Shown piece after piece: positions 9,902-17,868 of a stretch of DNA of 64,000 nt (position 1 is its first letter; the number at the start of each line of letters is the position of its first letter). Position numbers and translations under genes: made by a program. The notes under the pieces were generated by a model. It saw only the letters and a list, made by a program, of their open reading frames with translations. It searched no databases and was not told the origin of the DNA. The DNA is from Lactobacillus sp. ESL0680 (GTDB lineage: Bacteria; Bacillota; Bacilli; Lactobacillales; Lactobacillaceae), in contig NZ_CP113945.1 in the NCBI RefSeq assembly GCF_029392855.1, positions 744,001 to 808,000 on the forward strand, written 5' to 3'.

Positions 9902-10288
9902 ATGGTAAAAGAATTAGCGAACCAGTTACAACTTAACCAAGCAATTGGCGATTGGGTGGCAGCACACACTGGGGTGACAGCTGTTAGCAGTGACACTTTG
10001 GAGGTGGCAACAACGGCAATCGACTCTTATGGTGATACAGTATATTGCTTTGTCCAGCAAGTTGGTGAGCAATATATAGTCACTGATGATGGTCGAATGC
10101 TGTTTAAACTTGATCCTGGGATTAGTGATGCAGATTTATATGAAGCAACTGCTGAAATTGCTTTAGGTGCAGGTTATGATTTTAATGAAGAAAATTGTGA
10201 AATTTCTGTCCAGGTAGAACAAGAAAATTTGGCTCAGGCGATAGTTAAGTTAGCCCAGCTGCAAGTTGCAATTTCATATTTAGGCTAA
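9902..10288 (+). CDS. Hypothetical protein, possibly DUF1828-like
   Basis: A 128-residue soluble acidic protein that follows recD2 by 12 bases with an AGAGG site. It has an N-terminal region rich in Thr and Ala. A central YIVTDDGRML segment follows a DTVYCFVQQ strand, a pattern that recalls DUF1828 proteins (strand then T-D-D-G). No catalytic or DNA-binding motif can be named. It ends just before a terminator, so it is the last gene of the phosphatase-TPR-recD2 unit. The family suggestion is tentative. Confidence 0.6.
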   Translation: MVKELANQLQLNQAIGDWVAAHTGVTAVSSDTLEVATTAIDSYGDTVYCFVQQVGEQYIVTDDGRMLFKLDPGISDADLYEATAEIALGAGYDFNEENCEISVQVEQENLAQAIVKLAQLQVAISYLG

Positions 10289-10318
10289 AAAGTGGTGACC
10301 ATTCAGGTTACCATTTTT
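10287..10318 (+). terminator. Intrinsic terminator after the recD2 unit
   Basis: The hairpin pairs TGGTGACC (about 10293-10300) with GGTTACCA across an ATTCA loop, with flanking A and T runs. Confidence 0.75.
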
Positions 10319-10348
10319 GATTGGTTGCGGTTACCTTAATTCTTCTAC

Positions 10349-10376
10349 TTGACATTTATATTAGAAGGGGCAAAAT
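10349..10376 (+). promoter_or_regulatory. Promoter for the amino acid permease
   Basis: A perfect -35, TTGACA (10349-10354), and CAAAAT (10371-10376) at 16 bases. Confidence 0.55.
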
Positions 10377-10402
10377 TAATTTTATGAAATGGGGTAATAA
10401 AA

Positions 10403-11998
10403 ATTAAAAAACAGAAAATTGGGTTGGTATCACTGACTCTTTTATCATTAGGCTCGATTATTGGCTCGGGTTGGCTATTTGGTGCCGGGGAAGGCGCACA
10501 TTTAGCGGGACCCGCGGCCATTTTTTCTTGGTTAATTGGTGCGGTTATCATGGGCTTTATTGCGATTGTGTATACTGAAATGGGCACCATGTTTCAGCAG
10601 AGTGGGGGCATGAGCCGCTTTGCCCAATATACGCACGGATCACTGCTTGGCTTTATTGCGGCTTGGGCTAACTGGGTTTCGCTTGAAACGATTTTGCCGA
10701 TTGAGGCTGTGGCGGCGGTCCAGTATCTGAGTTCTTGGCCATGGCCGTGGGCGAGAAGCTTTCACCAATTAATGCATCACGGACAAATCACAGGCATTGG
10801 CTTGTTAGTCGTTTTTGCTTTTATGGGGATTTTTACCTGGATAAATTATTATTCCGTTAACTTGATGGCGCGCTTTTCCAACACTATTACGTGGTTTAAA
10901 ATTATTATTCCAACGTTAACCTTTATTTTGTTGTTGGTGTCGGGCTTTAATGGTCATAATTTGACATTAACGACAACTAATTGGTTTCCTAACGGGACAG
11001 CACCAATTCTGACGGCAACTACTAGTGCGGGAATTATTTTTTCTTACGATGCCTTTCAGACGGTTATTAACCTTGGCAGCGAAATTGAAAATCCGCAAAA
11101 GAATATGCGGCGGGCAATTATTATTTCGTTAGCAATCAGTGCCTTGCTATATACGTTATTGCAATTCACTTTTGTAGCCAGCATGCCGCATCATTTAATT
11201 CAGGTAAAAGGCTGGTCAGGAATTAATTTCAGTTCACCATTTGCCCAGTTAGCAGTGTTATTGGGGCTTAATTGGTTGTCAATTTTGCTCTATATTGACG
11301 CCTTTGTTTCCCCATTTGGGACAGGAATTGCCTTCATGGCAACTACGAGTAGATCACTTGCCGCAATGGCTGAGAATAAGCACTTGCCAAAATTTTTGAC
11401 GAAGCTGGATTCTAAATATCACACGCCGCATAAGGCAATGCTGGCAAGTTTAATTGTTAGTATCATTCTGGTAACCTTATTTCCTAATTGGGGGCAATTG
11501 GCAAGTGTGATTGCTACCTCAACGTTAATTGCATATTTAACCGGTCCGGTTTCAACAGCGGCATTACGTAAGTTGGCGCCTAAGTTTTACCGTCCGATTA
11601 AGTTACGTAACTTAAATATCTTAGCGCCGGTAACCTTTGTGTTAACTAGTTTAGCAGTATATTGGGGACAGTTCCCAACTACTTGGGAAGTAATGTTAGT
11701 CATTTTGGCTGGCATGCCAATTTATGCTTACTATGAGTGGAAGAACAATGACCACCAGTTTAAACAGGCGCTGCAGGGCAGTTGGTGGCTCATTAGTTAT
11801 TTGATAGTTATGGCAGGATTATCCATCTTGGGCGCCAAGGAATTTGGCGGCTTAAATTGGCTGCATTATCCTTGGGACTTGGTAATCGTTGCTTTAATTA
11901 GTATTGGCTTTTACTATTGGGGCGTCCGCAGTGCTTATGCTGGGCCCGATTTGGAAGAAGCAGCTAAAATTAACCAAAAGGCCCAAATAGAAGAATAA
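10403..11998 (+). CDS. Amino acid permease, APC superfamily
   Basis: A polytopic membrane protein of about 531 residues with about 12 hydrophobic helices. It begins with KKQKIGLVSL followed by the APC signature GSIIGSGWLFGAGEGA. It imports an amino acid, probably with protons; the substrate cannot be read from sequence. The start is unusual. TTG at 10424 has no ribosome binding site and would remove the basic N-terminal tail. ATT at 10403 sits 8 bases after GGGG and gives MKKQKIG. An ATG at 10384 is one base out of frame. I place the start at ATT 10403, with doubt. It stands alone between terminators. Confidence 0.85.
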   Translation: MKKQKIGLVSLTLLSLGSIIGSGWLFGAGEGAHLAGPAAIFSWLIGAVIMGFIAIVYTEMGTMFQQSGGMSRFAQYTHGSLLGFIAAWANWVSLETILPIEAVAAVQYLSSWPWPWARSFHQLMHHGQITGIGLLVVFAFMGIFTWINYYSVNLMARFSNTITWFKIIIPTLTFILLLVSGFNGHNLTLTTTNWFPNGTAPILTATTSAGIIFSYDAFQTVINLGSEIENPQKNMRRAIIISLAISALLYTLLQFTFVASMPHHLIQVKGWSGINFSSPFAQLAVLLGLNWLSILLYIDAFVSPFGTGIAFMATTSRSLAAMAENKHLPKFLTKLDSKYHTPHKAMLASLIVSIILVTLFPNWGQLASVIATSTLIAYLTGPVSTAALRKLAPKFYRPIKLRNLNILAPVTFVLTSLAVYWGQFPTTWEVMLVILAGMPIYAYYEWKNNDHQFKQALQGSWWLISYLIVMAGLSILGAKEFGGLNWLHYPWDLVIVALISIGFYYWGVRSAYAGPDLEEAAKINQKAQIEE

Positions 11999-12000
11999 AT

Positions 12001-12041
12001 AAAAAACATTATCGTAATTACTAGTTACGATAATGTTTTTT
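12001..12041. terminator. Bidirectional intrinsic terminator
   Basis: A perfect inverted repeat (12001-12017 with 12025-12041, loop 12018-12024) flanked by A and T runs. It lies between the convergent permease and lipid kinase genes and serves both. Confidence 0.9.
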
Positions 12042-12988
12042 TACTTTAATAAATTAAAATGGCTGACCTTTAGTTTTAAATTAAAAGTGCGCTGATTAAT
12101 TTCTTCACCATCCACTTGAGCAAACTCCTTTTGTTTGGTTTTAACAATGATTTCCTTGGCTTCAATATAATGAAATTGGGGATCGTTGATGTGCGAACCA
12201 TCCTTGAGCAGGTGATAGAGCAGCTTAAGCAGTTTAGGGATACTGAACTTTTCAACGACAATCGTATCAATACGGTGGCTTGTCAGACTGGCACTTGGCA
12301 ATAGCGGGAAGCCGCCGCCGAAGTATGGTTGGTTAGTTGTTGTCACTAAAAAGGCATCATCAAATTGCATTTTTTGGTTAGCACTACGAACTTCAATGCT
12401 AAAAGTATCTTGACTACGTAATGCACGCAAAATGTTGGCGCCGTAAATCAATTTGCCTTCATGTAACTTATTTAGCATTTCTTTTAATTTAGAATGATTA
12501 CTAAAATGATTAACAGAAGCATCAAAACCGATGCCGAAGCTGTTGGCAAAATAACTTGGCTGATCCTTATATCCAGCTAATTGAAATTTACCGCAGTCAA
12601 TCTGCAGGGGCACAGGGCTTTTTTGTAAGCTATGCAATAATTTTTCTGGATCAGTTGTTAGTTCAGCCGCGCGGGCAAAATCATTGCCGGTACCAGCAGG
12701 CAAATAGGCAAACGGCGTCTCAGGATTAGCGGAACGCTTGATACCATTTAGTACTTCGTTGAGCGACCCGTCGCCGCCGATAATTAGTAAGACATCTTCA
12801 GCTTCATGCTTTTGATTACTGTAATCTTGGGCTAATTTAATTAATTCACCAGCATAAGTGCTTTTTTGAAAGCTAAAATTAATGTTGGCATCAACTAATA
12901 GTTGTACGAGGCTAGTAAAACTTTTCTTGCCTTGGCCATTACCAGCTGTTTCATTAACTAGCAGGTGTAATTTCATTTTATTACTCAT
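12041..12988 (-). CDS. Diacylglycerol/lipid kinase family protein (DagK/YegS type)
   Basis: A 315-residue soluble lipid kinase. The nucleotide-binding motif GGDGS lies at residues 71-75 and PAGTGNDFAR at about 97-106, both hallmarks of the DAGK catalytic domain. In Gram-positive bacteria the relatives (DgkB) recycle diacylglycerol made during lipoteichoic acid synthesis. That role is likely but not proven here, since no LTA genes are near. The start at 12988 has no clear ribosome binding site; ATG at 12976 (MKLHLL) is an alternative. It follows the rnjA terminator and may have its own short-leader promoter (TAGTAT at 12995-13000 on the minus strand). Confidence 0.88.
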   Translation of the reverse strand: MSNKMKLHLLVNETAGNGQGKKSFTSLVQLLVDANINFSFQKSTYAGELIKLAQDYSNQKHEAEDVLLIIGGDGSLNEVLNGIKRSANPETPFAYLPAGTGNDFARAAELTTDPEKLLHSLQKSPVPLQIDCGKFQLAGYKDQPSYFANSFGIGFDASVNHFSNHSKLKEMLNKLHEGKLIYGANILRALRSQDTFSIEVRSANQKMQFDDAFLVTTTNQPYFGGGFPLLPSASLTSHRIDTIVVEKFSIPKLLKLLYHLLKDGSHINDPQFHYIEAKEIIVKTKQKEFAQVDGEEINQRTFNLKLKVSHFNLLK

Positions 12989-13000
12989 CTTTATATACTA

Positions 13001-13022
13001 AAAAAGCCCCTTAGGGCTTTTT
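13001..13022 (-). terminator. Intrinsic terminator after rnjA
   Basis: The stem AAAAAGCCC (13001-13009) pairs with GGGCTTTTT (13014-13022) across a 4-base loop, between the rnjA stop and the lipid kinase start. The sequence is symmetric, but position makes it act on the minus strand. Confidence 0.85.
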
Positions 13023-13023
13023 A

Positions 13024-14703
13024 TTATTTCTTTTCAATAATCATTGGCAGGATCATTGGCCGTCTTTTGGTTCTTGAATATAAAAAGTCAGAAAGATTTT
13101 CAACAATTGCCTTACGGATAACACTGTCCTTAGGATGATCGGTCTTATCCATTTCTGATTTAAGCACATGGTAAATGTGCTTCTGAGCCTGACTAATCAG
13201 GTCCGTTGATTCACGCATATAGACAAAACCACGACTTAAAACATCGGGTCCAGCGAGAACGCGCTTGTGCTTGTAATCAACAGTTGCTACAGCTACCACG
13301 AGACCTTCTTCAGACAGAACTTGGCGGTCATGAACCACGACATTGCCGACATCAGCAGTACCTGACGTATCAACATAGACATCGCCTGCTGGAACATGAC
13401 CAGCAATTCTGGAACCTTCTGGACTAAAGCAGAGCACCTCACCGTTTTCCAAAACAAAAGTATGGTCTGCAGGAACCCCAGCAGCTTGCGCCAATTCTGT
13501 ATGAATAACTTGCATACGGTATTCGCCGTGAACCGGAATCATATATTGTGGATGGGTCAAGCGCACCATCATTTTTAGTTCTTCTTGACCGCCGTGTCCG
13601 GAAGTATGCACGTTGTTAACCCGGCCGTGAACAATATTAGCTCCGCCTTCCATCAACTTGTTAATTAAGTGGTTAACACTCAAAGTATTACCAGGAATTG
13701 GGTTAGAGGAGAAGATAATTGTATCTCCCGGCTGCAGACTAATTTGTCTGTGGGTACCGTTGGCAATCCGCGAGAGGGCAGCTAATGGTTCTCCTTGCGA
13801 ACCGGTACATAAAATCATCGCCTTATCAGCAGGAGTGTGGTTAATTTCATTGGCATCAACAATCAGGCCTTCAGGAACGTTTAAGTAGCCGAGGTCAATC
13901 CCATTTTGCACGCCATTTTCCATACTACGACCGAAGATAGCGACTTTACGTCCCGTGTCAATTGCAGCTTGAATGGCTGTCGATACCCGATAAAGATTGG
14001 AAGCAAATGTGGCAAAGATAATTCGCCCATGAATTCCAGTAATAATATCGTGCAGTGACTTAGCCACAAACCGTTCAGATTTAGTAAATTGGGTAACTTC
14101 CGCGTTAGTTGAATCGGAAAGAAGGGCTAAAACTCCTTCTTTGCCTAATTTAGCCATCTTTTGGAAGTCTGGTGCTGGTTGGTTCATTACGGGTGTTAAG
14201 TCGAACTTAAAGTCCCCAGTAAAGACAACTGCACCTAGTGGTGTATGAACAGCAATTCCTAATGTATCAGGAATTGAGTGGGTAGTTCTAAAGAACTCAA
14301 CAGATAGCTTCTTGAATTTGAGAACAGTATCTTCATGTTCTTCGTGAAGTTCAGTGGTTCTTAGAATACCGTGCTCTTCAAGCTTGCCCTTGATTAAGGC
14401 CAAGGCAAATGGGGTGGCGTAAACCGGAATTTCTGGAATTTTTTCTAGTAAAAAGGGAATACCGCCAATGTGGTCTTCGTGCCCGTGACTAACAACTAAT
14501 GCCTTGATTTTTTTACGGTTCTTAACTAAGTAAGAATAGTCCGAAATAACATAGTTGATTCCTAATAAATCATCTTCTGGAAACTTAATCCCACAATCCA
14601 TGATGACAATTTCATCCTGGTATTGGACACAGTACATATTTTTGCCGATTTCATGCAACCCCCCGATTGCAAAAACGGCAACTTCATTATTTTTAATGCG
14701 CAC
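13024..14703 (-). CDS. rnjA: Ribonuclease J1
   Basis: A 559-residue metallo-beta-lactamase/beta-CASP ribonuclease with 5'-3' exonuclease and endonuclease activity, central to mRNA decay and rRNA maturation in Firmicutes. The zinc motif SHGHEDHIGG lies at residues 72-81 (His73, His75, Asp77, His78), so the site is complete, in contrast to the second paralog at 26405-28174. The C-terminal motif HTSGHGGQEE and the RRPMILP tail match RNase J1. The start is GTG (14703), 6 bases after the rpoY stop, so the two are coupled as in Bacillus. Confidence 0.96.
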   Translation of the reverse strand: MRIKNNEVAVFAIGGLHEIGKNMYCVQYQDEIVIMDCGIKFPEDDLLGINYVISDYSYLVKNRKKIKALVVSHGHEDHIGGIPFLLEKIPEIPVYATPFALALIKGKLEEHGILRTTELHEEHEDTVLKFKKLSVEFFRTTHSIPDTLGIAVHTPLGAVVFTGDFKFDLTPVMNQPAPDFQKMAKLGKEGVLALLSDSTNAEVTQFTKSERFVAKSLHDIITGIHGRIIFATFASNLYRVSTAIQAAIDTGRKVAIFGRSMENGVQNGIDLGYLNVPEGLIVDANEINHTPADKAMILCTGSQGEPLAALSRIANGTHRQISLQPGDTIIFSSNPIPGNTLSVNHLINKLMEGGANIVHGRVNNVHTSGHGGQEELKMMVRLTHPQYMIPVHGEYRMQVIHTELAQAAGVPADHTFVLENGEVLCFSPEGSRIAGHVPAGDVYVDTSGTADVGNVVVHDRQVLSEEGLVVAVATVDYKHKRVLAGPDVLSRGFVYMRESTDLISQAQKHIYHVLKSEMDKTDHPKDSVIRKAIVENLSDFLYSRTKRRPMILPMIIEKK

Positions 14704-14709
14704 GGAAAA

Positions 14710-14934
14710 CTACTTCTTGTTCTCAAACGACGTTAATTTAAAATCAGCGTGTTCTTTTTCGTAATCTAATGAATTACCTGCAAGTTCTTGGATGAGTTCA
14801 ATGTTGTAGGGGGTATTTTCCTCAACCAATGTTCTGGCACTAACCAAGTTGTCAGCTTCCATGTAAAGAGTTTCGGTTGTTTCTCTTCTTGGATTAACAA
14901 CCTTGTCTTTTTGATACAAAACTTTGTAGATCAT
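14710..14934 (-). CDS. rpoY: DNA-directed RNA polymerase subunit epsilon
   Basis: A 74-residue protein matching RpoY (YkzG): MIYKVLYQ at the start, then [18 protein letters not shown] and HADFKL. It is a small accessory subunit that binds the beta' jaw region of Firmicute RNA polymerase. A good AGGAG site precedes the ATG. The pairing with rnjA, 6 bases downstream, is the usual Firmicute arrangement and supports the call. Confidence 0.92.
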   Translation of the reverse strand: MIYKVLYQKDKVVNPRRETTETLYMEADNLVSARTLVEENTPYNIELIQELAGNSLDYEKEHADFKLTSFENKK

Positions 14935-15009
14935 CTTTGTATTCTCCTATTCAGTTATAAAAACGTTCTTAAGATGAATATTTATGAAAATATTCAATAG
15001 CTAATAAAA

Positions 15010-15018
15010 ATTCTACCA
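15010..15018 (-). promoter_or_regulatory. Candidate extended -10 for rpoY-rnjA
   Basis: On the minus strand TGGTAGAAT is an extended -10, about 75 bases upstream of the rpoY start and downstream of the def terminator. No good -35 is seen. Confidence 0.4.
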
Positions 15019-15062
15019 TAATTGCAATAGCAAGTATAGAAACAAGTTCCAATTAATTAAGC

Positions 15063-15092
15063 AAAAAAGCCGTCAAACAGGCATTGGCGGCT
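15063..15092 (-). terminator. Intrinsic terminator after def
   Basis: On the minus strand AGCCG pairs with CGGCT and CAA with TTG around one mismatch, followed by a T run. It separates def from rpoY-rnjA. Confidence 0.8.
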
Positions 15093-15110
15093 CCTTGTCT
15101 TTTAACTTAA

Positions 15111-15665
15111 CTAATAAATAACAACTGTATCTTCATCTAATTTAAATGGATCTTGCTTGTCGATACGGTCATAAAAGAGGTGACCGCGTAAGTGCTCAAT
15201 TTCGTGGGAAGCAACAATTGCGGGGTAATCCTTTAAGCGGATTGTCTTTTCTTCACCGTCAACAGTGTAGTAATGAATCTTTAACTTGTCAGGACGAGGG
15301 ACATAACCATCGATTACCTTGTCAACACTGAGGCAGCCTTCGCCTTCACTAAGGCAAGCTTGGCGAACAGATTCAGACAAAATTTCAGGATTGACGAAAG
15401 TCTCCTTAAAAATAATTTCGCCTTTTTCATTTGGCACAAGCAAGGAAGCCATTTGGACACTTTCACCAACTTGGGGTGCAGCAAGACCAACGCCGGCACG
15501 TAATTGGTGCTTTTTGGCAATCTTAGGATCTTGCGAATTAATCAGGTATTCCATCATCTCGTCTGCTAACTTGCGATAATGGTCACTAAGCGGAAAACTC
15601 AACGGTTGCGCTACTTTACGCAATACAGGATTACCATCGCGGGTAATATCTTTCATTAAAATCAA
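15111..15665 (-). CDS. def: Peptide deformylase
   Basis: A 184-residue metalloenzyme that removes the formyl group from nascent proteins. All three motifs are present: GVGLAAPQ (58-65), EGCLS with metal ligand Cys111, and HEIEH (His154, Glu155, His158). Length and the inserted loop fit the type 2 deformylases of Gram-positive bacteria. The start is TTG 15665, giving MILMKDI as in the family's usual MITM start, with AAAGAGTG seven bases upstream; ATG 15656 is possible but badly spaced. Confidence 0.95.
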   Translation of the reverse strand: MILMKDITRDGNPVLRKVAQPLSFPLSDHYRKLADEMMEYLINSQDPKIAKKHQLRAGVGLAAPQVGESVQMASLLVPNEKGEIIFKETFVNPEILSESVRQACLSEGEGCLSVDKVIDGYVPRPDKLKIHYYTVDGEEKTIRLKDYPAIVASHEIEHLRGHLFYDRIDKQDPFKLDEDTVVIY

Positions 15666-15741
15666 TTAAATTCACTCTTTCATCTAAAAGTTCTACATCT
15701 ATTTTTACCATAAATCTGGTTTAATTGTCTGACTTTTATTC

Positions 15742-15747
15742 TATACT
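15742..15747 (+). promoter_or_regulatory. Possible -10 for the typA leader
   Basis: TATACT lies about 180 bases upstream of the TTG of typA in the def-typA divergent region. No convincing -35 at 16-18 bases is seen, so this is weak. Transcription from here would produce the structured leader at 15794-15899. Confidence 0.3.
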
Positions 15748-15793
15748 ATTTTTCAATTTTGAAAAAGAGGGATAAACGTTGACCTGCATATAC

Positions 15794-15899
15794 TTAGGTG
15801 GTAAAATCAATGAGCGTAACTACACAGATATTAAAAACACTTCGATCAGCATGTTTTTTAGCGTGCCGCCGAAACTGTGACCAAGTCACAGTTTTTTTA
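15794..15899 (+). promoter_or_regulatory. Structured leader of typA with strong terminator (possible attenuator)
   Basis: GGTGGTA (15797-15803) can pair with TGCCGCC (15865-15871). Inside, AAAAACA (15833-15839) pairs with TGTTTTT (15853-15859). A 10-bp, 3-base-loop terminator with a T run follows (15873-15899). The outer stem would bury an AGGTGG site that precedes an ATG at 15810, and that ATG is in frame with typA. Attenuation or a small RNA are the two readings. Confidence 0.55.
15873..15899 (+). terminator. Intrinsic terminator inside the typA leader
   Basis: AAACTGTGAC (15873-15882) pairs perfectly with GTCACAGTTT (15886-15895) across a CAA loop, followed by further T residues. It sits 25 bases upstream of the typA start, so it must be read through or bypassed for typA to be expressed from upstream. 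Confidence 0.85.
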
Positions 15900-15923
15900 T
15901 TGAGGAGTGGAGGAGGAATACTT

Positions 15924-17765
15924 TTGTCAGAAAAAAGAAGAGACGATATTAGAAATATAGCTATCATAGCCCACGTTGACCATGGTAAGACTACTTTGGT
16001 TAACCAATTATTGAAGCAATCCGACACTCTGCCTGAGCATATGGCTTTGGAAGACCGGGCAATGGATTCAAACGATATTGAACGTGAACGTGGTATTACT
16101 ATCTTATCTAAGAATACTGCAGTTAAATATGGTGATACAACCATCAACATTTTGGATACGCCAGGACACGCCGACTTTGGTGGTGAAGTTGAGCGAATCA
16201 TGCACATGGTTGATGGGGCATTACTTTTGGTTGATGCCTACGAAGGTACAATGCCGCAGACTCGTTTCGTATTGAAAAAAGCTTTGGAAGCTGGTGTTAA
16301 GCCAATCGTTGTTATTAACAAGATTGACCGTCCTGGTGCTCGTCCGAAGCAAGTTATGGATGAAGTATTGGAACTCTTTATCGAATTAGGTGCCAATGAT
16401 GAACAGCTTGACTTCCCAGTTGTTTATGCTTCAGCTTTGAACGGTACTTCTTCATACGAAGCTGACCCAGCAACCCAAAAAGAAACAATGGATCCAATTT
16501 TTGATACCATTATCAAAGCAATTCCAGCTCCACTTGACAACATTGATGAACCATTACAATTCCAAATCACAATGCTTGATTGGGATGACTATGTTGGTCG
16601 AATTGGTGTTGGTCGGATTTACCGCGGTCAAGTTAAAGTTGGCGATAACATCACCGTTATGAAGCGTGATGGCTCAACCCAAAACTTCCGCGTTACTAAG
16701 CTATTTGGTTTCTTCGGTTTGAAGCGTAATGAAATTAAGGAAGCTAAAGCTGGTGACATTATTGCCATCAGCGGAATTAACGATATCTTCGTTGGTGAAA
16801 CAATTGCTTCAGCTGAGAATCCAGAAGCATTGCCACTACTTAAGATTGATCCACCAACTTTGCAAATGGACTTTGTTGCCAGTGACTCACCATTTGCCGG
16901 CCGCGAAGGTGACAAGGTTACCCCTAAGAAACTAGAAGACCGTTTGATTAAGCAAACACGGACTGATGTTTCTTTGAAGGTTGAACCAACTGACCAAATT
17001 AACGCCTGGACTGTTTCTGGTCGTGGTGAATTGCACTTGTCAATTTTGGTTGAAGAAATGCGTCGTGAAGGCTTTGAATTACAACTTTCACGGCCAAAGG
17101 TTATCTACCGTGAAGTTGACGGTACAATGTGTGAACCATTCGAAGCTGTTCAAGTTGATACTCCAGACGAATACGTTGGTTCAGTTATTGACTCATTGTC
17201 ACAAAGAAAAGGCGAAATGCAAAATATGACCTCAACTGGTAATGGTCAAACTCGTCTTGACTTCTTAGTACCATCTCGTGGTTTAATTGGTTACAACAAC
17301 GAATTTATGTCACAAACCGGTGGTTACGGTATCATGAACCACAGTTTTGATTCATACAAGCCAGTTGTTAAGAATTGGGAACCAGGTCGGGTAAACGGTG
17401 CCTTGGTTTCAATCAGTCAAGGTAAGTCAACTACTTACTCATTGCAGACTGTTGAACAACGTGGTCAATTATTTATCGGTGCTGGTGTTGAAGTTTACGA
17501 AGGAATGATTGTTGGTCAATCTTCTCGTGACCGCGACATCGCAGTTAACGTTATTAAGGGTAAGAACTTAACTAACACTCGTGCTGCTGGTAAGGACCAT
17601 GCTGCTGCTATTCATGCACCTAAGAAGCTGACTTTGGAAGAAGCAATTGAATTCTTAAATGAAGATGAATATTGTGAAGTAACTCCTGAATCAATCCGTC
17701 TTCGTAAGAAGATCTTGAACACTTCAGAACGTCAAAAGGCTGACAAGAAGCGTAAACGTAACTAA
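15924..17765 (+). CDS. typA: Translational GTPase TypA/BipA
   Basis: A 613-residue ribosome-binding GTPase of the EF-G class, involved in large-subunit assembly and stress adaptation. The P-loop AHVDHGKT lies at residues 16-23, then RERGITI, DTPGHAD and NKIDRP, followed by EF-G-like domains and the BipA-specific C-terminal domain. The start is TTG 15924, seven bases after a perfect AGGAGG (15911-15916), and gives the normal length. An in-frame ATG at 15810 with its own AGGTGG site would add 38 residues, including CFLACRRNC, and would run through the leader terminator. Confidence 0.95.
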   Translation: MSEKRRDDIRNIAIIAHVDHGKTTLVNQLLKQSDTLPEHMALEDRAMDSNDIERERGITILSKNTAVKYGDTTINILDTPGHADFGGEVERIMHMVDGALLLVDAYEGTMPQTRFVLKKALEAGVKPIVVINKIDRPGARPKQVMDEVLELFIELGANDEQLDFPVVYASALNGTSSYEADPATQKETMDPIFDTIIKAIPAPLDNIDEPLQFQITMLDWDDYVGRIGVGRIYRGQVKVGDNITVMKRDGSTQNFRVTKLFGFFGLKRNEIKEAKAGDIIAISGINDIFVGETIASAENPEALPLLKIDPPTLQMDFVASDSPFAGREGDKVTPKKLEDRLIKQTRTDVSLKVEPTDQINAWTVSGRGELHLSILVEEMRREGFELQLSRPKVIYREVDGTMCEPFEAVQVDTPDEYVGSVIDSLSQRKGEMQNMTSTGNGQTRLDFLVPSRGLIGYNNEFMSQTGGYGIMNHSFDSYKPVVKNWEPGRVNGALVSISQGKSTTYSLQTVEQRGQLFIGAGVEVYEGMIVGQSSRDRDIAVNVIKGKNLTNTRAAGKDHAAAIHAPKKLTLEEAIEFLNEDEYCEVTPESIRLRKKILNTSERQKADKKRKRN

Positions 17766-17783
17766 TTAAAGTTTAATAAATTC

Positions 17784-17822
17784 AAAAAAAGAGCATTCAC
17801 TTGATGAAGTGGTGCTCTTTTT
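17784..17822 (+). terminator. Intrinsic terminator after typA
   Basis: AAAAAGAGCA pairs with TGCTCTTTTT and the stem continues inward with G-U pairs. T run on the 3' side. Confidence 0.85.
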
Positions 17823-17826
17823 GCTT

Positions 17827-17832
17827 TATAAT
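17827..17832 (+). promoter_or_regulatory. Candidate -10 for the ftsW unit
   Basis: A consensus TATAAT directly after the typA terminator and about 35 bases before the ftsW start. Any -35 would overlap the terminator stem. Confidence 0.4.
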
Positions 17833-17868
17833 AAAAACAGGTTTTTTACCCTAAAGGAGAGGCTATCC

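Noticed and set aside
12001..12041. Inverted repeat as a transposon end or operator
   Set aside because: Placed between two convergent stops with flanking A and T runs; a bidirectional terminator explains it fully.
15794..15899. T-box riboswitch in the typA leader
   Set aside because: AGCGTGCCGCCG and the following terminator faintly recall a T-box end, but the conserved AGGGTGGNACCGCG core and a specifier loop are absent, and typA is not an amino-acid-related target.
15794..16207. A 137-residue open frame on the minus strand opposite the start of typA
   Set aside because: It lies entirely opposite the typA leader and GTPase domain, has no family resemblance or ribosome binding site, and is explained by coding bias of typA.
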